A DNA stretch of 64,000 nucleotides from Vibrio hepatarius (GTDB taxonomy: Bacteria > Pseudomonadota > Gammaproteobacteria > Enterobacterales > Vibrionaceae): assembly GCF_018860525.1 (NCBI RefSeq), contig NZ_JAHKPM010000010.1, forward strand, positions 29,726-93,725, written 5' to 3'. Numbering within the stretch: the first letter of the stretch is position 1; every line of letters begins with the position of its first letter. The position numbers and the translations under genes were made by a program. Positions 15,811-23,495 of this stretch are shown here, one piece after another. The notes under the pieces are model-generated. The model was not told the DNA's origin and searched no databases. It worked only from the letters and a program-made list of their open reading frames with translations.

Positions 15811-16485
15811 TTAGCTGAAAAGCACCTTGGCCTCAGGGCAAATAGAGAAAAATTTATCCTTAACAGTCGGAGATTTTAGGGATACCTTAATCAAGTCCCT
15901 ATCAAAAAACTCAGATCTGCGAATGTCGTTTACAATACTTTTTCTAGCATATTTCTCAACAAACTTACTAATTGGCATATTAAACGATGGATCGCCATAC
16001 TTACCTAACGACTTTAGTTGCCAACTATCTACATCACTACACGGAACATTAGGTATCAAGAAAGCGGTTTTGTTGTACTTGGGTATCAGAAGACATGAGT
16101 AACCATCACACTTACCTTTAAGTCTATTGTGCTTCTTTGCATTGATAGCAAAGAATTGTTTTGATGGGTCGCAGTCATAAGTTTTTACATCAAGTCTTAA
16201 TTTTTTGGGGTGTAAATCTAGGTAGAAGTCCGCTCCTGTGAAAAGGCTCCCTCCGGCGACACCGAATAGATTCTTCATTTGGCTTTTCATCGACTCTTCG
16301 CTGACATATCTTTGGAATGCCTTAAACGCAATAATCTCCCCCATAGATCCCATTAGATCTACATGGATATTCTTTGCATTACCTCTATCCCGAGATTTAT
16401 TACGCTTATTCTCATTACTCAACCTTCTCGCGTGCCCGATCATGGCACCAATCGCCCAGTCATCTGGGGTAAGTTCAATTTGCAT
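15811..16485 (-). CDS. Hypothetical protein, possibly PD-(D/E)XK-like, 224 aa
   Basis: An N-terminal basic helical region (residues 1-45, many Arg/Lys) is followed by LMGSMGEIIAFKAF (Glu near 51), then GADFYLDLHPKKLRLDVKTYD (about 83-103). A Glu, an Asp in a turn, and a D-V-K on a strand is the pattern of PD-(D/E)XK nuclease-fold proteins; the fit is by eye only. The remainder is basic and lacks membrane segments. A copy of the 16-bp motif lies 41 bp upstream but in the opposite orientation. Could be a DNA-processing protein or an inactive relative. Confidence 0.55.
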   Translation of the reverse strand: MQIELTPDDWAIGAMIGHARRLSNENKRNKSRDRGNAKNIHVDLMGSMGEIIAFKAFQRYVSEESMKSQMKNLFGVAGGSLFTGADFYLDLHPKKLRLDVKTYDCDPSKQFFAINAKKHNRLKGKCDGYSCLLIPKYNKTAFLIPNVPCSDVDSWQLKSLGKYGDPSFNMPISKFVEKYARKSIVNDIRRSEFFDRDLIKVSLKSPTVKDKFFSICPEAKVLFS

Positions 16486-16525
16486 TCTAGTGGTCTATAA
16501 AAAACACATAGAGCAAGCTTACATT

Positions 16526-16541
16526 GTGGTAATATAATGAC
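16526..16541 (+). promoter_or_regulatory. Recurring 16-bp motif, best match
   Basis: GTGGTAATATAATGAC, the form closest to the consensus, containing TATAAT. It lies upstream of the minus-strand gene at 15811-16485 but points the other way, toward the gene at 16775. This favours a protein-binding site over a simple promoter, or a long leader for the HAD-like gene. Confidence 0.45.
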
Positions 16542-16715
16542 TATCAGAATGTCTTTTTTTAATAAGGAACACATTACAACCTACAAAATCAACTTAAAAT
16601 CAACTAACAATTGTTAAGTTCTTTTTGGTTGGTAACCATATGATATTTATGTAAATTAATCAATGAAAACTAATATTTAAACTGAACCATTGATTATTCT
16701 AACTTTGAAACATGA

Positions 16716-16729
16716 GCGTGAATTCACGC
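16716..16729. promoter_or_regulatory. 14-bp perfect palindrome GCGTGAATTCACGC
   Basis: A perfect palindrome about 45 bp upstream of the HAD-like gene, followed by CCATAATTACAT, which may be a -10 region. Size and symmetry suit a dimeric regulator site. Related GGGCGTG words occur at about 11906 and 15531, upstream of other promoter-like sequences. Confidence 0.4.
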
Positions 16730-16774
16730 CCATAATTACATAGATTTCATTCATTCAACTTTAAGGATTTATTA

Positions 16775-17184
16775 ATGAATGAATTTTCAATTATTACAAA
16801 GGTTGGCGGTTACGGGAGACCTGTATTTCTCTTTGATGTCGATGGGGTTATCTCTAAATGGTTCAGTAGAATCGTGGCTTTTTTAAAGCATAAAGGTTTG
16901 CCCTTTGAAAATGAAAATGACGAACCCAAAGAAGATGTAATCCGAAAGATTATGAATCGCCGAAATGTGGTCTTCTATGCTGATGATTGTTCGAAACATG
17001 TGAGAGAAGGACTGAAGGCAGGAGCTAATCATTTCAGTTTACTCTTGGTGTTTCAGATGACAACTTAGACCCAGACTTGAATCACATTATGAATTGGTCT
17101 GAAGTACTTGAGGTTGCTCTGGAATTTAAACCAAAAATAAAAAAATCAAAAAGGAATACTCATGAACCTAGATACAACTGTTAA
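16775..17184 (+). pseudogene. HAD-like phosphatase, frameshifted
   Basis: The first 88 or so residues contain the HAD nucleophile motif VFLFDVDGVIS (residues 17-27) and a late motif FYADDCSKHVREGLKAGANHF (about 69-89), the metal-binding D-D with a following helix. After CATTTCAG at about 17030-17038 the frame runs into a stop at 17066-17068. A different frame continues with sense codons FTLGVSDDNLDPDLNHIMNW and on to a TAA at 17182. A one-base indel near 17035 would join them into a protein of about 136 residues overlapping the next start. It is a recent lesion, since the downstream frame is clean. Confidence 0.7.
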
Positions 17185-18100
17185 AAATATCCATGAGCCG
17201 CTAGCAGATCACGGCCTAACTGTATCTGTAGCTGAAAGCTTAACATCTGGTATGATTCAAAATGCCCTTGCTAACCCCTCTAGTGCTTCAGTAAGCTATT
17301 CGGGCGGCATAACCGCATACAGCCTCGAAGCTAAAGTTTCTCTTCTAGGAGTAGACAGAGCTGAAGCTGAGTCTTGCAACTGCGTTAGTAGCCTAGTTGC
17401 AGCACAAATGGCTGAAGGAGTTATGAATGCTTTTGGCAGCGACATTGGACTAGCAACTACGGGTTATGCTGAATCTTACAACGAGATAGAGGCACACGCA
17501 TTTATAGCGATAGCTATTAAGGGGCATGAAACCGAAGTAGTTAAAATCGACTTAAAGTCTCAGCCTAACCGCACTGAAGCTAGAGAGTACACAACGAATT
17601 TAATCCTAACTACTCTGCACACAAAACTTATAAGCCTGTACCCAACCAAAGAGATTGAGTTTAAATTTTTACCATCAAAAACCTTTTGCTTGAATGAAAT
17701 TAAGAAGATTTCAACTAAGGTAGATGAGATTAAACAGGTATACTTAGCCAAAAGTGATGGTTTTGCCAGCCGCATAAGGCTACTAAACAACACTCAAGCT
17801 TTCTCGACTACAAAGTTTGGTAAGAATATAGAAATTGAATTCGAAACACCTTTCCCTCAATCTTTTGCCATCTATAACGCCATCAAATCCTCTGGCACTG
17901 GCTTTGTAGAGAAGACGAGATACACAATTCCGTTCGGTGATCTTAAGATAGAGGTTGATGTATTTGAAGGAAGACATCTAGGTTTAGTATACATAGAGAT
18001 AGAAGTTCCTTACGAGGACTACAGGCTAGAAGGATTGCCGCACTGGATGCAAAACAAGCAATCAGACCTCAGAAGTAACGCCGCCCTGTCATTTGAGTAA
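17162..18100 (+). CDS. CinA/PncC-type amidase domain fused to a CYTH domain, 312 aa
   Basis: Residues 1-160 match the CinA C-terminal (PncC, nicotinamide-nucleotide amidase) domain: SVAESLTSGMIQ, YSGGITAYSLEAKVSLLGV, AAQMAEGVMNAFGSDIGLATTGYAE. The remaining 150 residues fit a CYTH (CyaB/thiamine-triphosphatase) tunnel domain: start EIEFKFL with the E-x-E-x-K signature, then RIRLLNN, FSTTKFGKNIEIEFE, KTRYTIPFGDLKIEVDVFEG, LVYIEIEV, with alternating charged residues on strands. PncC deamidates NMN to NaMN; CYTH proteins act on triphosphate groups. I do not know this fusion as a standard family. The start overlaps the extended HAD-like frame by 23 bp. Confidence 0.75.
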   Translation: MNLDTTVKNIHEPLADHGLTVSVAESLTSGMIQNALANPSSASVSYSGGITAYSLEAKVSLLGVDRAEAESCNCVSSLVAAQMAEGVMNAFGSDIGLATTGYAESYNEIEAHAFIAIAIKGHETEVVKIDLKSQPNRTEAREYTTNLILTTLHTKLISLYPTKEIEFKFLPSKTFCLNEIKKISTKVDEIKQVYLAKSDGFASRIRLLNNTQAFSTTKFGKNIEIEFETPFPQSFAIYNAIKSSGTGFVEKTRYTIPFGDLKIEVDVFEGRHLGLVYIEIEVPYEDYRLEGLPHWMQNKQSDLRSNAALSFE

Positions 18101-18105
18101 AAAAA

Positions 18106-18128
18106 AGATGAGTAACGTTAACTCATCT
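18106..18128 (-). terminator. Rho-independent terminator, minus strand
   Basis: AGATGAGT-7 nt-ACTCATCT; on the minus strand it is followed by a run of seven T. It would end the transcript of the degraded gene at 18145-19176 and sits just 3' of the CinA-CYTH gene, where plus-strand termination would be weak. Confidence 0.7.
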
Positions 18129-18144
18129 CTCCTCCTTTACCACC

Positions 18145-19176
18145 TTAAAGAAGTAAGGATAAGTAATTGGATAGCAAATCTGAGACTGCATTCTTAAGTG
18201 CCGCAGGCAAGTACCCTGCCACATCAAGAAGTAGTAAAAACGTTGCTGCGACAATCACAGGCTGAATTGCTACAAGCACTTTAAAGACAATACTTAAACC
18301 TATAGCAGTAGCGACAAGTAACAATATTGATTTAAATGCTCAGGAACACCCTTACCTTCAACAAAGTCACTAGGCTCAACTTCGATAGCAAATGCCAACT
18401 TAGACTTTACAGTAATGTAGACAAAGAAATTGCTATCAATAACCCCTACTCTTGGATGGCGCTTCGTTGTTGGAATCATCGCGCAGGCAGATAACATACC
18501 CATGTGAGCCGCCTGCTTAGCTTCTACTCCCTTGGCATCCATCTTAAACATAGTGATAACACCAGCTTCACCAACTTTTGCTTCATTGCCATCATATGAA
18601 CATGACAGACCTTCAAATTCGCTAATGACTTCTTCAAAATTGGCCTATCAGTATGGCACATGCAAGACCATGTCTTCGTTTTCGCTAATTGGATTCTCAA
18701 AAACGGAAGTGTCTTGTGCGTTACTTGAAATGTACAAACACAAGTCTTCGTGCTCTGCATAACCGAGTAGCTTAGATGGCTCACCCCATCTAACTTCATC
18801 TCCACGAAGTGGGATTTTGAATAAATCTGAGTGCTGGGTTTCTTTCGCTGAGCGGTGCAGCGCTCTTTTATAGACAGAATCATCCTTCTCAAAGAATTTC
18901 TCTTCACCTTCTGATCTGAATTTCATCACAAGGTCGATTATAGAAGCGATAACGAAATCAGAGTCAAAAGACTTATCGATACCAAATCCTTGCAACCATT
19001 CAGTCACAATATTCGGCAATCCGTGTTTGTAATGCATGTATTCGCTATCCCAAACATCCCTCACCGATAAATTGAGTACTCAGATACTCTTTGTGTTTAT
19101 CTTTTAGGTGTAGTTCCACATTTTGTGGATGACGATTCACAAGACCGCCAAGAGCCACTTTTGTTAGTACTTTCAT
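18145..19176 (-). pseudogene. Membrane-associated protein gene with several disruptions
   Basis: An ATG at 19176 with an AAGG ribosome site opens MKVLTKVALGGLVNRHPQNV but stops at 19045-19047. The frame continues one base over from about 19064 (VRDVWDSEYMHYKHG) for 138 residues and hits two adjacent stops (TGA TAG, 18645-18650). The same frame then resumes with ANFEEVISEFEGL to about 18340, where a third shift is needed to reach a hydrophobic tail (about residues ILLLVATAIGLSIVF and FLLLLDVAGYLPAAL) ending at 18145. Pieced together it is one protein of roughly 340 residues with a soluble body and two C-terminal membrane segments. Family unknown. Clearly non-functional as it stands. Confidence 0.7.
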
Positions 19177-19208
19177 TACCTTACCTTTTTTGCGCTTAGT
19201 GCTTATCT

Positions 19209-19224
19209 GTCACTATATTGACAC
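19209..19224 (-). promoter_or_regulatory. Recurring 16-bp motif upstream of the degraded gene
   Basis: Minus-strand GTGTCAATATAGTGAC, 33 bp before the ATG at 19176. It also contains an inverted repeat, TGTCA and TGACA around a 6-bp centre, which would suit a dimeric protein. Confidence 0.45.
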
Positions 19225-19259
19225 GGCATTGTGAGAAATCCCATAATTTAAAGTAAAAC

Positions 19260-20132
19260 ATGAACAAAATAGGAAAGCTCAAAGTAATTAATCGTCTTAT
19301 ATTTACACAAGATGGTTTTCATGAGGAAATCACAAGAAAGTCTGATATCAACAAGCCGATTCTTGGTTATAAGTCTTCTGAAATTGTGGGGGTCATTGCC
19401 ACGAGAGAGGTTGTGAATGCAATCAGAGAAATCGCACATAAGCTGAATAGCAAAATTGATAAAAAATTATTCTTACGAATAATCGGCCGCTCATTTGTAG
19501 TGAATGAACTTCCAAAAGGTGGAATTCAAAACTCTGAACAGATCGACATAAATGCTTCTGTGTACTGGATGGACAGAGAAAATGGTCTACTTAACGATAA
19601 AGCAAGGTTGATTGAAGAGGAGTGCGCCACAGACAGAGTAACGTCTGAACAACAGAGAGTTGATTCTGAGCATTATAGGCAACAATCGGGTATTGTGCTT
19701 TTAATGGCTGACGGAACGCAATTAGGCACAATCATATCACTACAACACTCACAAGCGTTCTTACATTGGCTCACAATCAACTTAAACCAAAGCCACAAAG
19801 ACAAGGCTAAGTTCGATTTTGATAGCTCAGTGACACAGAGGTTTGATTGGACGGCCTTTAGCATCAGAAAAGTTCTAACTATGAAGAGAAGCTGGTTCTC
19901 AAGCTTCCTTGTTGCATTAGGTAACGGGATTATTGTATCCATGGCCTTTCTTTATGTGCTTAGCGTAGCTAGCGGGAATACTATCCAGAGCATTGACTGC
20001 CCCGAACACATAACCCCAATTGTGCTCTTGATCGGAATGACACTAAGGATTGTTCCACCCATTCTTCCTTTATGGATGTTTGGCACCAAGGGTAACTTGT
20101 GTAACAGGCTAATGAATAGCGAACTCAAGTAA
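19260..20132 (+). CDS. Hypothetical membrane protein, 290 aa
   Basis: A soluble N-terminal part of about 215 residues is followed by two hydrophobic segments (about 220-245, FLVALGNGIIVSMAFLYVLS; and 255-280, ITPIVLLIGMTLRIVPPIL) and a short basic end. No catalytic motif is recognisable. It is divergent from the degraded gene, with the short region between them holding a copy of the recurring motif. Probably an inner-membrane protein with its large domain in the cytoplasm, as there is no signal peptide. Function unknown. Confidence 0.55.
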   Translation: MNKIGKLKVINRLIFTQDGFHEEITRKSDINKPILGYKSSEIVGVIATREVVNAIREIAHKLNSKIDKKLFLRIIGRSFVVNELPKGGIQNSEQIDINASVYWMDRENGLLNDKARLIEEECATDRVTSEQQRVDSEHYRQQSGIVLLMADGTQLGTIISLQHSQAFLHWLTINLNQSHKDKAKFDFDSSVTQRFDWTAFSIRKVLTMKRSWFSSFLVALGNGIIVSMAFLYVLSVASGNTIQSIDCPEHITPIVLLIGMTLRIVPPILPLWMFGTKGNLCNRLMNSELK

Positions 20133-20181
20133 CACGAGTTTGACGAAGTGATCTAATTCACCTAATGTTCACTTAGGCGGA

Positions 20182-20265
20182 GACTAGGAGCAGCTCCAGT
20201 CATTAACTGCCCCCTATCCACATTTAGGAATCTTGCTTGCACAACTTGTATCCATGAGTTGTGCA
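20182..20265. other. Two inverted repeats in the gap 20133-20451
   Basis: The first hairpin (20182-20201) pairs GACT-GGAG with CTCC-AGTC around a short loop. The second (20238-20246 and 20257-20265) is TGCACAACT with AGTTGTGCA, a perfect 9-bp inverted repeat around 10 bp. Neither has a T-tract. They could be binding sites or transcript-end structures. I see no gene in this gap. Confidence 0.4.
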
Positions 20266-20451
20266 CAGCAACCGACCTCGTTTCATCAATTTAAGTTGTT
20301 AAAAATTTCATCATTTTGCTTTTATTTATATTCAACATTTTGTTTAATTAATTTGAAGTTTCAAAATAAAACAAGAACAAATGCAAATCGAGGTTAAATC
20401 AAACAGCAAAACATCAGCTATTACATCTTACTTGGCCTAGGGATCATCTCT

Positions 20452-20733
20452 ATGGGCATCACAGGTATCATCGCCCTAATCATTGCGCACATCGAAGGGA
20501 AGGCTTATGAAAACAAAGACCCACTCCTTGCGGGTCACTTTAGGTTCATTAAAAGAACTGGCTGGTACGCAATTCTTTGGTCAACAATTTCCATAATCCT
20601 GAGCTTCGCGGTTATCGGATTCTTCACACTATTTATCACAATTGTTTGGGCACTTTATCGTTGTGTTAAGGGTTATTGTGCATTGGGTCGAAACGAGTTT
20701 ATGTATGGAGAGCCTTCACTAAAGGCTGAATAA
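20452..20733 (+). CDS. DUF4870/Tic20-like membrane protein, start uncertain
   Basis: Sequence matches the pattern of DUF4870-type small membrane proteins: ITGIIALIIAHIEG (helix 1), GHFRFIKRTGWYAILW (the H-x-R-F-x-x-R-T segment), ILSFAVIGFFTLFITIVWALYRCVKG (helices 2-3) and a short tail. The first ATG (20452) removes half of the first helix. The open frame extends upstream to 20398 (KQQNISYYILLGLGIISM) without any usable start codon. An ATG at 20380 is in a different frame. The real start may have been lost by a small deletion. Function unknown. Confidence 0.6.
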   Translation: MGITGIIALIIAHIEGKAYENKDPLLAGHFRFIKRTGWYAILWSTISIILSFAVIGFFTLFITIVWALYRCVKGYCALGRNEFMYGEPSLKAE

Positions 20734-20751
20734 GTAAACTCGCAATAGAGA

Positions 20752-20777
20752 AAGCGAGCATAACAGCTCGCTTTTTT
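20752..20777 (+). terminator. Rho-independent terminator
   Basis: AAGCGAGC-ATAACA-GCTCGCTT followed by TTTTG, 19 bp after the DUF4870-like gene. Confidence 0.85.
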
Positions 20778-20805
20778 GTTGAAGAATACATACCAGAAGG
20801 CAGAG

Positions 20806-20925
20806 TTACCGATTTATCTTCATACCAATAATCTCAGTTAAAGGAGCCTTCTTAACCTTAATTAAAAACCTGTATACACGATCAATTCTCTCGACCTTAA
20901 CAATCTCAATTTTTCGCTTCTCCAT
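20806..20925 (-). CDS. Small ORF or gene remnant, 39 aa
   Basis: MEKRKIEIVKVERIDRVYRF, then a basic segment ending in GMKINR. The frame is open further upstream (about 17 more codons, RISAKLHDLAY) with no ribosome site at any start. The composition is protein-like, so it may be the C-terminal end of a deleted gene. The rest of 20734-21059 holds only two terminators. Confidence 0.3.
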   Translation of the reverse strand: MEKRKIEIVKVERIDRVYRFLIKVKKAPLTEIIGMKINR

Positions 20926-21012
20926 GTAGGCCAAGTCATGCAGCTTAGCTGAAATTCGGAAAGTCGTTAAAAGGTGGAAAGATATCAGTAGCTATGGTGG
21001 CGGGAATCAAAT

Positions 21013-21036
21013 AAAGGGTGACAATGTCACCCCCTT
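21013..21036 (-). terminator. Terminator of the T1SS operon
   Basis: GGGTGACA-TGTCACCC stem, followed on the minus strand by TTTATTTG. Located 24 bp after the ABC exporter stop codon. Confidence 0.8.
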
Positions 21037-21059
21037 TCTTTTTCTTTTAACTTATCGCG

Positions 21060-23009
21060 TTACTTAGCCTTGTTAACCGACAGCACCTTTCTGTTCATAT
21101 CCAGTATCAGGTTTGCTTGCTTGGTAAGCATCACTGAGTGAGATGAGTAGATGATGATGGCTTTCGGGAAACGCTCACGAAGCCTTTGCATAAATCTCTG
21201 CGCTTCCACTGGAGATAAGTGCGAACATGGCTCATCCATGATGATTAGTTCTGGATTGTTACCCAATGAGCAAATCATCTTAACAATTTGGTACTGCCCC
21301 GAAGATAGATTCAAACACTCGACAGACTCACCGTGAATGGCATGCTGGTTCAAAACAAAGTTAGCCCCAAAGCCACGCAGTAATTCAAAGAAGTTTTTGA
21401 TGTTTGCCCCAAACTTGAGTGAAGCGTTAAAGCCTAGTGTGTCTGCAACAAATCGATCTTCTGGCGAATAGTAAGAAACAATCTCCTTAAAGAAGTTTGA
21501 ATCGTATTCACTAGGCGCGACATTATTGAAGAACACACAACCACCTGACGGTGGCATGTAACCCGCCAAAACCTTAAGAAGTGACGACTTGCCCGATCCT
21601 GCTGGTCCAATTACCGCGAGCGACATCCCCTCAGATACCGACAAGTCAATGCCAGAGAAAACGGCATGCTCATCATAAACCACAGAGATGTTTTCTGCGC
21701 TCAAGGTGTTCTTGATATCATCAGTTGGGGTGTACATAACGCCGACCTCGAACATAGAAGGCTCATATTCTTCATGAAGCGAGGCGATTGCACCTTTCAT
21801 CTTCGAGTGTGCAATGATCGCCTGGTACAGTCTGTTTGATAGTGCCGAAATAGCGCCCGAGCATCGCCCATTGAGAAGCATCAGGGCAATAACGGCTGAC
21901 TGCTGTAAATCTCCCGCCTGAATCGCGAAGTACGCCGCGACAAAGATAACCACGATAGATGTTGAGCTGTAGAACTTCAGTACGCCAGACGACTTCTCTT
22001 CATGATCTTGGATCTGAATGTTGAATACAGAAACATCATTGGTCATCGACATCCAGCGCTTACGGATACGCTCTCTGTTTAAGAACTTGAAGAACCTTTT
22101 GCCTTTTTCCATACCAATAAGGTAAGTCAGCTTTTGGTCTTTCAATTGGTTCAGGATCATTATCTTTCGGTATGCCTTCATCTTCATCGTTAGCAGAACG
22201 ATAAAGAAAACCACGTACACCGTGATTGGGAAGATGGCATTTACGCCGAGCATAAAGATAAACGCTATAATGATCACCGCCGCCGTAAGCGCATCCAGAC
22301 CGATATGGCCTGCCGACTTCCAGATAGCGACAGTAGACTCGGTAGCGGTCTTCCAATGCACAATGGCATCTTTTTGGCGCGAGTTAACCACTTTAGTGAA
22401 GAACACATCCTCTGCGATACGACTCTCGGCCTCAATGCGCCTATTTAGCTCTGCCATGATCCATTCTTTGATGAAGAACTCCACGAGAAAAATCATGACA
22501 AAGATGGCGGAGACAACAACAAGCGAAGAAACAGATTCACCAAAAACTAGGCGACTGTTAAACAAGTTCGAATAAACCGGACTTGCCATAACAAAAGCCA
22601 CCAGCACCAGAAGCAATAAAGATACTGGAGGTGTTCTCTTAATCAACATCTGCGGGATTTTAGCCGCCTCAACATAGCGGAAGCCAACTCGCACCGCGAA
22701 ACACTCTGAGGATGCAAATGGGGGCAGTTCTCCGCCCCCTTCTACGATAAACTCATCTACCCCTGACTTTCTTACCAAATGCACCTTCTCGTTATGTATC
22801 GCGATAAAGGCGCTTGGTATTGTTGTATCGCTCTCAACATCAACATCAACGATATCGACTTTAATGAGAGGATGCTCGTTCAGTTCAATTAGTTCTTTCA
22901 CTACCTGTCTATGAGCTGTTTTTCTCTTAGGCTGATAGTTTTCACTCTGGATACCTACCCCTTGCTCTTGTAGGTATCCTTTTATCAAATCAAGATCGAC
23001 TCTATTCAT
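21060..23009 (-). CDS. Type I secretion ABC transporter (SiiF/LapB-like), 649 aa
   Basis: Inner-membrane exporter energising secretion of the giant adhesin. Residues 1-120 form an N-terminal domain without the catalytic Cys of C39 peptidases, so likely a substrate-binding C39-like domain. The transmembrane domain spans about 128-400 (first helices 128-145 and 161-180). The nucleotide-binding domain has Walker A GPAGSGKSS (about 467-475), signature LSSGQ (about 566-570), Walker B LIIMDEP (about 587-593) and a switch His in YSSHSVM. The first bases overlap the 163-aa gene. It is the last gene of the operon, as siiF is in SPI-4. Complete. Confidence 0.88.
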   Translation of the reverse strand: MNRVDLDLIKGYLQEQGVGIQSENYQPKRKTAHRQVVKELIELNEHPLIKVDIVDVDVESDTTIPSAFIAIHNEKVHLVRKSGVDEFIVEGGGELPPFASSECFAVRVGFRYVEAAKIPQMLIKRTPPVSLLLLVLVAFVMASPVYSNLFNSRLVFGESVSSLVVVSAIFVMIFLVEFFIKEWIMAELNRRIEAESRIAEDVFFTKVVNSRQKDAIVHWKTATESTVAIWKSAGHIGLDALTAAVIIIAFIFMLGVNAIFPITVYVVFFIVLLTMKMKAYRKIMILNQLKDQKLTYLIGMEKGKRFFKFLNRERIRKRWMSMTNDVSVFNIQIQDHEEKSSGVLKFYSSTSIVVIFVAAYFAIQAGDLQQSAVIALMLLNGRCSGAISALSNRLYQAIIAHSKMKGAIASLHEEYEPSMFEVGVMYTPTDDIKNTLSAENISVVYDEHAVFSGIDLSVSEGMSLAVIGPAGSGKSSLLKVLAGYMPPSGGCVFFNNVAPSEYDSNFFKEIVSYYSPEDRFVADTLGFNASLKFGANIKNFFELLRGFGANFVLNQHAIHGESVECLNLSSGQYQIVKMICSLGNNPELIIMDEPCSHLSPVEAQRFMQRLRERFPKAIIIYSSHSVMLTKQANLILDMNRKVLSVNKAK

Positions 23010-23493
23010 TATTTTCTTTTGCTATCGCTTTATTGTTTGATTCCTCTAACTGGCGATGAAGCTCTTTAGTTTTCATGGCAACGAAGCACATGCTAGAGAG
23101 TTTCGATTCGCGTTCCAGTATAGGAAGTGCGTCTACTTGCGCGATGTTGAATTCCCCACCTTCAGAGATAGCTTTTCTCTTCGAGAAGATGAAGTTATAA
23201 GTAGCATAGCGTTTAGCAGTAGCCCCATCGAGAGCGCCACCGATAATGCATGATGTGCTGACGTAAGCTGGCTGTTCGCCATAAATGCGGTCGTATGTCT
23301 CCATCATGCTACGAAAGACCTCATCGGTAAGGATATGGCTTTCTATTGGGAAAACGAGACCACTTTCAGTCGCTAACTTATAAGTACCTTCTGTAGGGGC
23401 GAGCTGAGCCTGAAGGAAAGACAACAGCATCACGACAAAGACTAAAAATACTGCTGCCAATGCACATGACAGCAAACCTACGAAACCTACCAT
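23002..23493 (-). CDS. Unknown inner-membrane protein between T1SS genes, 163 aa
   Basis: One N-terminal membrane helix (about residues 3-28) is followed by a periplasmic-looking domain with two Cys (STSCIIGGALDG and LSSMCFVAMKT). The tail is acidic. It sits 2 bp after the HlyD-like gene and overlaps the ABC gene by 8 bp, so it is certainly in the operon. It is not a recognised T1SS subunit and has no counterpart that I know in SPI-4. It may be an assembly factor or regulator of the exporter, inferred from position only. Confidence 0.65.
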   Translation of the reverse strand: MVGFVGLLSCALAAVFLVFVVMLLSFLQAQLAPTEGTYKLATESGLVFPIESHILTDEVFRSMMETYDRIYGEQPAYVSTSCIIGGALDGATAKRYATYNFIFSKRKAISEGGEFNIAQVDALPILERESKLSSMCFVAMKTKELHRQLEESNNKAIAKENNE

Positions 23494-23495
23494 TG

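Noticed and set aside
18524..18907. 127-aa minus-strand frame
   Set aside because: It lies in another frame of the degraded gene at 18145-19176; the alternative path has consistent protein-like composition on both sides of its stops.
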